The position numbers and the translations under genes were made by a program. Source: an uncultured Lachnospiraceae bacterium (GTDB lineage Bacteria; Bacillota; Clostridia; Lachnospirales; Lachnospiraceae). From it: a stretch of DNA of 18,362 nt. Shown here piece by piece: positions 13,098 to 18,362 of this stretch; position 1 is the stretch's first letter, and each line of letters opens with the position of its first letter. The stretch is taken from assembly GCA_905201915.1 (NCBI GenBank), contig CAJKQE010000039.1, positions 1 to 18,362 of the forward strand, given 5' to 3'. Under the pieces are notes generated by a model. That model ran no database searches and was not told the DNA's origin. It saw only the letters and a program-made list of their open reading frames with translations.

Positions 13098-14345
13098 TTA
13101 GTTTCTAAAAATCTTTGCACCCAGCATGGATAAATCTCTGCATATATCTTCATATCCTCGCTCTATATAACTGCAATTTTCCACACAAGTTTCTCCCTGT
13201 GCCGCAAGTCCTGCAATTAAAAGTGCAGCTCCTCCACGAAGCTCGGATGCTGCCACATTAGTTCCCTTTAAACATCCCGGTAAAATTCTGGCTGTATTTC
13301 CCTCCATCTCAATTTTGGCTCCCATTGCCTGTAATTGAGGAACCGTTTTAAAACGATCTTCAAAAATATTCTCTGTAATTGTACTCTCTCCTTTTGCAAC
13401 CGTTAAAACAGCCATAAAGACAGACTGTAAATCTGTAGGAAAGCCAGGATATACCTGTGTCTCTAAATCCTTCAGCGGTCTATCTGCATAAAAACTATAC
13501 AAAGTCAGTTTACCACTGTTACAGGTATATTGTCCACCCATTTTCTTATATGCCCAAAGCACTGCTTCCATCTCCTCTACGGGAGCATCCAAAAGAACAC
13601 ATTTTCCTCTTGTAATAGCACTTGCACAGAGATATGTTCCTGCAGCAATTCTGTCTCTTGGAACCTGAAACTCTACATCATGCAGTTTTTCCACTCCGAT
13701 AATTGTCAACTTAGAAGTTCCTATTCCTTCTATTTTTGCTCCTGCTTTCTTTAAAAAATTGCATAGAGTACACACCTCCGGTTCCTTTGAACATCCCTCT
13801 AAAACTGTAATTCCTTCTGCCAATACTGCTGCCAATACTGCATTTTGCGTAGCTCCCACACTAACAAAAGGAAACTGTATCCGACATCCTTTTAGTCCTG
13901 TAGTCTTTGCGAAAATCTGCCCTTGAACTTCTGATATTTCTGCACCCATTTTTTTTAAAGCTTCTAAATGCAAATCAATGGGACGCTTTCCTATGATACA
14001 CCCTCCGGGATGAGGTACTGCACCTTCCTGAAATCTGCCCAAAAGACCGCCTAAAAGAATAATAGAAGAACGCATTTTTCTCCCCTGTTCCTCATCGACC
14101 TGCGTTTTTGTCACAAATTCTGTATTAATTTCCAAAGTATGATTTCTCCAGACCGTTTTCGCTCCTAATAACCGCAAAATTTTTTCCATTACAAAAACAT
14201 CTGCAATTTTAGGACAGCCATATAAGATAGTCGTCCCTTTATTTAAAAGTGCGGCAGCCATCAGTGGCAATGCCGCATTTTTAGACCCCTGTATTCTCAC
14301 TTCGCCGTTTAAAGGAATTCCGCCCACAACTTTTATTCCCTTCAA
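13098..14345 (-). CDS. murA: UDP-N-acetylglucosamine 1-carboxyvinyltransferase
   Basis: First committed step of peptidoglycan synthesis: transfers enolpyruvate from PEP to UDP-GlcNAc, in the cytosol; about 415 residues. The invariant pair in QGSKNAALP is Lys22-Asn23 when counted from TTG 14345, the same numbers as in E. coli, and the catalytic cysteine is Cys116 in PHPGGCIIGKRPID, so fosfomycin sensitivity is expected. PGFPTDLQ carries the conserved aspartate. I chose TTG 14345 because GAGGAG lies 8 nt upstream and the N terminus then matches the family length. GTG 14354 adds three residues but its GAGGA abuts the codon. The gene sits between ftsW and ftsQ, where murG and murB lie in Bacillus. 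Confidence 0.96.
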   Translation of the reverse strand: MKGIKVVGGIPLNGEVRIQGSKNAALPLMAAALLNKGTTILYGCPKIADVFVMEKILRLLGAKTVWRNHTLEINTEFVTKTQVDEEQGRKMRSSIILLGGLLGRFQEGAVPHPGGCIIGKRPIDLHLEALKKMGAEISEVQGQIFAKTTGLKGCRIQFPFVSVGATQNAVLAAVLAEGITVLEGCSKEPEVCTLCNFLKKAGAKIEGIGTSKLTIIGVEKLHDVEFQVPRDRIAAGTYLCASAITRGKCVLLDAPVEEMEAVLWAYKKMGGQYTCNSGKLTLYSFYADRPLKDLETQVYPGFPTDLQSVFMAVLTVAKGESTITENIFEDRFKTVPQLQAMGAKIEMEGNTARILPGCLKGTNVAASELRGGAALLIAGLAAQGETCVENCSYIERGYEDICRDLSMLGAKIFRN

Positions 14346-14417
14346 GCCATACACTCCTCTTTTTCCATTAGAAATTCTTTGATACTATATGCTATGCAGC
14401 TTTTCTATTTGTGTGCC

Positions 14418-15515
14418 CTATCCATCCAGACTATCTCTGCTGACAGCCAGGGCAAGCCCCATTTCTCCCAGTAAAAACAGCACAGAAGTGCCTCCATAGC
14501 TTACAAAAGGCAGTGTAATTCCTGTATTTGGTATGGTATTTGTCACAACAGCAATATTCAAAATTACTTGCATAGCAATATGCCCCATAATTCCCACGGC
14601 TACTAACTCACCGCACAGGTCACGGGCATGGGTAGCAATTACCATAAGCCTCCAGATTAAAAGAGCAAATAAAAAAATCAAGAACCAGGAACCTGCAAGC
14701 CCGGTTTCTTCACATATTATGGAAAATATCATATCATTTTGAGCTTCTGGAACAAATCCCAACTTTTGCAGACTACTTCCTAATCCCTTGCCAAAAATCC
14801 CACCACTGCCAATGGCATATAACCCTTGTATGGTCTGAAACCCTTTCTCATAAGCTTCCGGATTGCGCCAAATTGCCAAACGTTCCAAACGATAACTTGC
14901 CATACTTAAAAATATACCAATAAATATAATTCCTGCTGCTCCAATTCCAATAAAGGGCAGATATCTGGGATTAGAAACAAAAATCAAAACCACACCAATT
15001 CCCAGAATAATAATTGCCGTACTCAAATTATTCGTTCCTACAAGTCCTACAATGGGCAGCAAAATTGCCATAGTTCTTATCATATATCCAATCCCCTGCT
15101 TCTTTTCGTCTGTCTTTATTAAAACAAACGTCAAAAGTAAAATCACTGCCACTTTTGCGAATTCAGAGGGTTGAAAAGACAAAGGTCCAATAGACAGCCA
15201 GCGTTTTGAACCATTATATTCATCGCCAAACAGCAAGACTGCCAAGGACAAAAACAGGGAAATCAGGTAAAAGAAGGGTGCAAATCTCACCAGTAAATGA
15301 TAATCCATACGAGAAACCAAATACATTCCCATAAGACCTAAAGATGTGGCAAATAACTGTTTTTTGAAATAATACGCAGAATCATGAAATTTCACTCTGC
15401 CGTTATATGCACTGGTGCTGTAAAGAAATACCAAACCTACAATTACTAAAATCACAATCAGACATAAAAGAATTTTGTCAAAACTTTTTTCTTTGCTCTT
15501 TTCTTCCACTGTCAT
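14418..15515 (-). CDS. ftsW: FtsW/SpoVE-type peptidoglycan glycosyltransferase (SEDS)
   Basis: A multi-pass membrane protein, 365 residues with about ten membrane helices, that polymerises lipid II at the septum together with a class B penicillin-binding protein. Signature motifs are GSKRWLSIGPLSFQPSEFAK (102-121), the loop VPEAQNDMIF with the putative catalytic aspartate at 261, and NTIPNTGITLPFVSYGGTS near the C terminus. The partner transpeptidase is presumably the one cut by the right edge of the window. The start ATG 15515 has AGAGGA upstream. A terminator hairpin stands between murD and this gene, so it probably has its own promoter, but I found only a lone TATACT without a matching -35. 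It could equally be the sporulation paralogue SpoVE. Confidence 0.93.
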   Translation of the reverse strand: MTVEEKSKEKSFDKILLCLIVILVIVGLVFLYSTSAYNGRVKFHDSAYYFKKQLFATSLGLMGMYLVSRMDYHLLVRFAPFFYLISLFLSLAVLLFGDEYNGSKRWLSIGPLSFQPSEFAKVAVILLLTFVLIKTDEKKQGIGYMIRTMAILLPIVGLVGTNNLSTAIIILGIGVVLIFVSNPRYLPFIGIGAAGIIFIGIFLSMASYRLERLAIWRNPEAYEKGFQTIQGLYAIGSGGIFGKGLGSSLQKLGFVPEAQNDMIFSIICEETGLAGSWFLIFLFALLIWRLMVIATHARDLCGELVAVGIMGHIAMQVILNIAVVTNTIPNTGITLPFVSYGGTSVLFLLGEMGLALAVSRDSLDG

Positions 15516-15593
15516 TTCATCCTCTTTCTTTTCCTGTTTCTTAAAATGTATGATGTCATAACAGTATACAGAACTTGAAGAAGTATCTTACGC

Positions 15594-15623
15594 AAAAAGA
15601 GATTGCCTCATTAGACAATCTCT
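15594..15623 (-). terminator. Hairpin terminator between murD and ftsW
   Basis: On minus, AGAGATTG (15623..15616) pairs with CAATCTCT (15605..15598) around a 10-nt loop, and five Ts run from 15598 to 15594. It starts 8 bp after the murD stop. The stem and T tract fit a factor-independent terminator in the middle of the division cluster. Confidence 0.85.
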
Positions 15624-15630
15624 CTTATTC

Positions 15631-17004
15631 TCATGCTTTCTTTAAAGCATATACATATTCTTTAAATTTGTCGCCTCTTTGCTCGTAATTGTCAAACTGT
15701 CCCCAACTTGCACAGGCAGGTGATAGCAAAACAGCATCTCCCTTTTCTGCTTTTTCTGTACAAATTGAAACTGCCTCTTCTAAATTATCTGCTAAAATCG
15801 TGTTCATAAATCCACACTTATGGGCTGCTTCCTGAATTTTTTCTCTTGTCTGCCCAATTAAAACAAGATATTTTACTTTTCCGTCAAAAGACTGTATCCA
15901 TTCTTCATAAGAAGACTCTTTGTCATAGCCACCTCCAATCAAAAGTGTTGGACGGTTCATTGCCTGAATGCCTTTAATTGCGGCATCTGGATTTGTCCCT
16001 TTAGAATCATTGTAATATGCAATACCGTCAATTTCCTCTACGAACTCTATTCTGTGAGCCACTGCACGAAACTGCGTTACTGCTTTATGTATTACTTCCA
16101 TGGGAACACCTGCGTAATAAGCCATTGCAGAAGCTGCCATTACATTTTCATAATTATGTTTTCCTAAAATTTTTAATTCCTCTGTTTTTACAATTTCAAA
16201 GGTTTCTTTATCTGTTTTCAGGCAGATTACATCGCCATCTAAGAAAACGCCTTTCTCCAGTTTTCTTTCACTGGAAAAGAACACTGTCTTAGCAGGACAT
16301 TTTTCACCAAACTCACGAAGAACTTCATCTTCATAATTTAAAATGCAATAATCTTCCTTTGTCTGATTTTTCGTAATCAATTCCTTTACTCGGATATATT
16401 CTTCCATAGTGTGATGACGGTTTAAATGATCTTCTGTAATATTTAAAATAGCAGAAACTTTCGGTGCAAAAGTATCAATGGTTTCTAATTGAAAACTGCT
16501 GATTTCTGCCACTGTATAACTGTCTTCTGTCATAGACAAAGCTGCATCTGTATACGGATTTCCAATATTTCCCACCACAAATACAGACTCTGCATAAGCT
16601 TTCATGATTTCGCCTAAAAGAGCTGTTGTAGTTGTTTTTCCATTTGTTCCCGTAATTGCCAGAACCATTCCTTCACTCATCTGATATGCCAGCTCTATCT
16701 CACCCCATATAGGAATACCTGCTGCTTTTATCTGCTCTACTGCCGGAATATCCAACGGAACGCCAGGACTCATAACTACCAAATCCAGACTTTCTAAAAG
16801 TTCTTCTGAAAGTGCCCCAAGCACAATCTCACATTTACTGTCATTCGGAAGCTTTTTTCTGATTTCTTCTTTACAAAGTTTTTCATTACCATCATAGAGA
16901 ATAACCTCTGCCTGTACTTTTTCCAAAAGCTTTGCAGCTCCTATTCCGCTAATTCCTGTTCCGAATACTAATACTTTCTTTTCTGCCAAATTTGTTTTCT
17001 GCAA
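15631..17004 (-). CDS. murD: UDP-N-acetylmuramoyl-L-alanine--D-glutamate ligase
   Basis: Adds D-glutamate to UDP-MurNAc-L-alanine using ATP, in the cytosol; 457 residues, normal length. The N-terminal nucleotide-like fold starts VLVFGTGISGIG. The ATP loop is ITGTNGKTTTT (117-127, Lys123). The carbamylated lysine is Lys207 in EEYIRVKEL, and the C-terminal domain has YNDSKGTNPDAA and LLSPACASWGQFDNYEQRG, the MurD-specific ending. The start is TTG 17004, with GGGGG 8 nt upstream inside the last codons of mraY. Only 3 nt separate it from the mraY stop, so translation is coupled. A terminator follows the stop codon. Confidence 0.97.
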   Translation of the reverse strand: MQKTNLAEKKVLVFGTGISGIGAAKLLEKVQAEVILYDGNEKLCKEEIRKKLPNDSKCEIVLGALSEELLESLDLVVMSPGVPLDIPAVEQIKAAGIPIWGEIELAYQMSEGMVLAITGTNGKTTTTALLGEIMKAYAESVFVVGNIGNPYTDAALSMTEDSYTVAEISSFQLETIDTFAPKVSAILNITEDHLNRHHTMEEYIRVKELITKNQTKEDYCILNYEDEVLREFGEKCPAKTVFFSSERKLEKGVFLDGDVICLKTDKETFEIVKTEELKILGKHNYENVMAASAMAYYAGVPMEVIHKAVTQFRAVAHRIEFVEEIDGIAYYNDSKGTNPDAAIKGIQAMNRPTLLIGGGYDKESSYEEWIQSFDGKVKYLVLIGQTREKIQEAAHKCGFMNTILADNLEEAVSICTEKAEKGDAVLLSPACASWGQFDNYEQRGDKFKEYVYALKKA

Positions 17005-17007
17005 TTT

Positions 17008-17967
17008 TTATACCCCCATTAATGCAATCAGACATAAAATCGCTGTAATAATTGAAAATACTGCTACAACTCTTGTCTCTGACCATCCGCATAATTCAAA
17101 ATGATGATGAATCGGAGCCATCTTAAAGAAACGTTTTCCGTGTGTTGCTTTAAAATATGTTACCTGTATCATTACAGAAAGCACTTCCACTACATAAATC
17201 AAACCTACAATCAAAAGGAATAACGGCATTTGAAGCATATAGGCTGTACCTGCCACAAAACCTCCTAAAGCCAGAGAGCCTGTATCTCCCATAAAAATCT
17301 TTGCCGGATAGACATTGAACAGTAAAAATCCCATCAAAGCACCTACAACTGCGCAGGTAATTGGCTCAATACCGCTCTTTGTCCCAATAGCAACCACAGA
17401 GAAAAAGGTTGCTACCATAATTGTTACAGAAGAAGCCAGTCCATCCAGTCCATCTGTAAAGTTTACACCATTTACTGCGCCAATAACTGCTACAAATAAA
17501 ATCGGAATTGTCAAAATTCCAAAGTCCACTTCATGTCCCGGGAAAAATGGAATTTTCATTGCCAGACTGACATCTGTAAATTTCACCAGATAAAAAGCAA
17601 AAATTGCAGTTACCACAATCTGACATGCCATTTTCTGTGCCGGCATCAATCCATCAGAACGTTTCAGCACTACTTTTAAATAATCATCCAAAAAGCCAAT
17701 AATTCCAAATCCCAATGTTAAAAATAACACAGGAATAATCTTTGGATAATCTTTTACATAACACAGGGATGTCACTGTAGTAGAAAGTAGGAAAATAATA
17801 CCTCCCATAGTAGGAGTCCCCGCTTTCTTCAAGTGAGACTGTACACCCTCTACACGCTCTGTCTGTCCCATTTTCAACTTTCTCAGATATGGAATTACAA
17901 TAGGACCTAATATTACACTGATGGCAAAAGCCAAAAGTACCGGTAAAGCCATTTTAAAATCTGTCAT
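17008..17967 (-). CDS. mraY: Phospho-N-acetylmuramoyl-pentapeptide transferase
   Basis: An integral membrane enzyme that attaches the MurNAc-pentapeptide phosphate to undecaprenyl phosphate, making lipid I; 319 residues and about ten membrane helices. Conserved cytoplasmic motifs are FLDDYLKV (Asp94-Asp95), NGVNFTDGLDGL (166-177), IFMGDTGSLALGG (Asp228) and the histidine cluster APIHHHFELCGW (His287-289). The start ATG 17967 has AGAGGTG upstream. Its own promoter overlaps the stop codon of the upstream transpeptidase gene, and murD follows after 3 nt. Confidence 0.98.
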   Translation of the reverse strand: MTDFKMALPVLLAFAISVILGPIVIPYLRKLKMGQTERVEGVQSHLKKAGTPTMGGIIFLLSTTVTSLCYVKDYPKIIPVLFLTLGFGIIGFLDDYLKVVLKRSDGLMPAQKMACQIVVTAIFAFYLVKFTDVSLAMKIPFFPGHEVDFGILTIPILFVAVIGAVNGVNFTDGLDGLASSVTIMVATFFSVVAIGTKSGIEPITCAVVGALMGFLLFNVYPAKIFMGDTGSLALGGFVAGTAYMLQMPLFLLIVGLIYVVEVLSVMIQVTYFKATHGKRFFKMAPIHHHFELCGWSETRVVAVFSIITAILCLIALMGV

Positions 17968-18003
17968 AGTACACCTCTTTAATTATGTATTTTTGCTCTT
18001 TCT

Positions 18004-18032
18004 AGTATAATGCTTTTTCGTCTATTTATCAA
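18004..18032 (-). promoter_or_regulatory. mraY promoter overlapping the upstream stop codon
   Basis: On minus, TTGATA (18032..18027) and TATACT (18009..18004) are 17 bp apart. The -35 hexamer contains the stop codon of the penicillin-binding protein gene (18031..18029). The start site would be near 17997, about 30 nt before the mraY start codon. Confidence 0.72.
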
Positions 18033-18362
18033 CCTTCAATCCCCATGTAAGGCAGAATATTCTCAAAAACTTCTTTTATCACAGGCGCTGCAATAGTACC
18101 TCCATAATAAATTCCCTGTGGATTGTGAATAACACAAATACCCAAAACCTGCGGGTTTTCTGAAGGAGTAAATCCCAAAAAAGAGGAGATATATCGATGA
18201 GCACTTCTTGGAAGCGTTTGGGATGTAGCAGTTTTCCCACCAATACTCCTGCCCTCAATAGCGGCATTTTTTCCTGAACCCTCAGCCACTACTTTTTCCA
18301 AAATCTGGCACACCTCTTTTGAAACTTCTTTTGAAATAATTCCCGGTTCTTCCTTATATTTT
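18029..18362 (-). CDS. Penicillin-binding transpeptidase (FtsI/SpoVD type), C-terminal fragment
   Basis: The frame is open from the right edge and ends at 18029, leaving about 111 residues: the last part of a class B penicillin-binding transpeptidase. Visible are GGKTATSQTL, which occupies the place of the third active-site motif, and SSFLGFTPSENPQVLGICVIHNPQGIYYGGTIAAPVIKEVFENILPYMGIEG, the typical end of the domain (key elements SFLGFTP and YYGGTIAAPV). The motif is KTA where KTG is usual. No PASTA domain follows, unlike Bacillus SpoVD. The position directly before mraY fits ftsI/pbpB or spoVD; the fragment cannot decide between the division and sporulation forms. No start codon is inside the window. 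Confidence 0.9.
   Translation of the reverse strand, partial: KYKEEPGIISKEVSKEVCQILEKVVAEGSGKNAAIEGRSIGGKTATSQTLPRSAHRYISSFLGFTPSENPQVLGICVIHNPQGIYYGGTIAAPVIKEVFENILPYMGIEG

Noticed and set aside
15560..15580. TATACT upstream of ftsW as a promoter
   Set aside because: There is no -35 match at 16-18 bp and no properly placed extended -10 TG, so I do not list it.

Overview
This window is a chromosomal segment of a low-GC, endospore-forming Firmicute. Protein sequences, the GlcT/HPr/enzyme I set and a division cluster linked to spoIIGA-sigE point to Clostridia, most likely family Lachnospiraceae; I would not name a genus. Nearly everything reads on the minus strand (right to left); only aroE is on plus. 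I see no tRNA, rRNA, CRISPR array, phage gene or insertion sequence. No gene-free stretch exceeds 300 bases; the longest (2912-3170) holds a regulatory leader.

Right part (18362 to 10771): a compact division and cell-wall (dcw) cluster. Its order is penicillin-binding transpeptidase (cut by the right edge), mraY, murD, ftsW, murA, ftsQ/divIB, ftsZ. It makes lipid-linked peptidoglycan precursors and the Z-ring. It is punctuated internally: a promoter overlaps the transpeptidase stop and serves mraY, a hairpin terminator separates murD from ftsW, a promoter with a ~100-nt leader serves ftsZ, and a hairpin follows ftsZ. No murG, murE, murB or ftsA is present.

Middle (10695 to 6203): metabolic genes lie between ftsZ and the sporulation genes. 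Alanine dehydrogenase (ald) and a sodium:alanine symporter would import alanine and convert it to pyruvate, ammonia and NADH. Two related palindromic elements flank the symporter. A type I dehydroquinate dehydratase (aroD) is divergent from a YdiB-like shikimate dehydrogenase (aroE).

Sporulation region (6160 to 4417): spoIIGA-sigE is preceded by a textbook Spo0A-dependent promoter, with consensus -35 and -10 hexamers 21 bp apart and two Spo0A boxes. A strong inverted repeat pairs the promoter spacer with the spoIIGA Shine-Dalgarno (SD) sequence. This suggests that read-through mRNA from aroD is kept untranslated while Spo0A-initiated mRNA is not.

Left part (4408 to 1): an SPFH membrane protein is co-transcribed with a 58-residue ribbon-helix-helix protein that has no ATG, GTG or TTG start. 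Three TGATAT boxes at exact 11-bp spacing overlap their promoter and are a candidate autoregulatory operator. Next comes a GlcT-type antiterminator with its own RNA antiterminator/terminator leader, then ptsH, ptsI and the start of an unknown membrane-anchored protein.

The best candidates for new biology are the T4-late-gene-like insulation hairpin at spoIIG and the SPFH/RHH operon with its phased repeats and non-canonical start codon.
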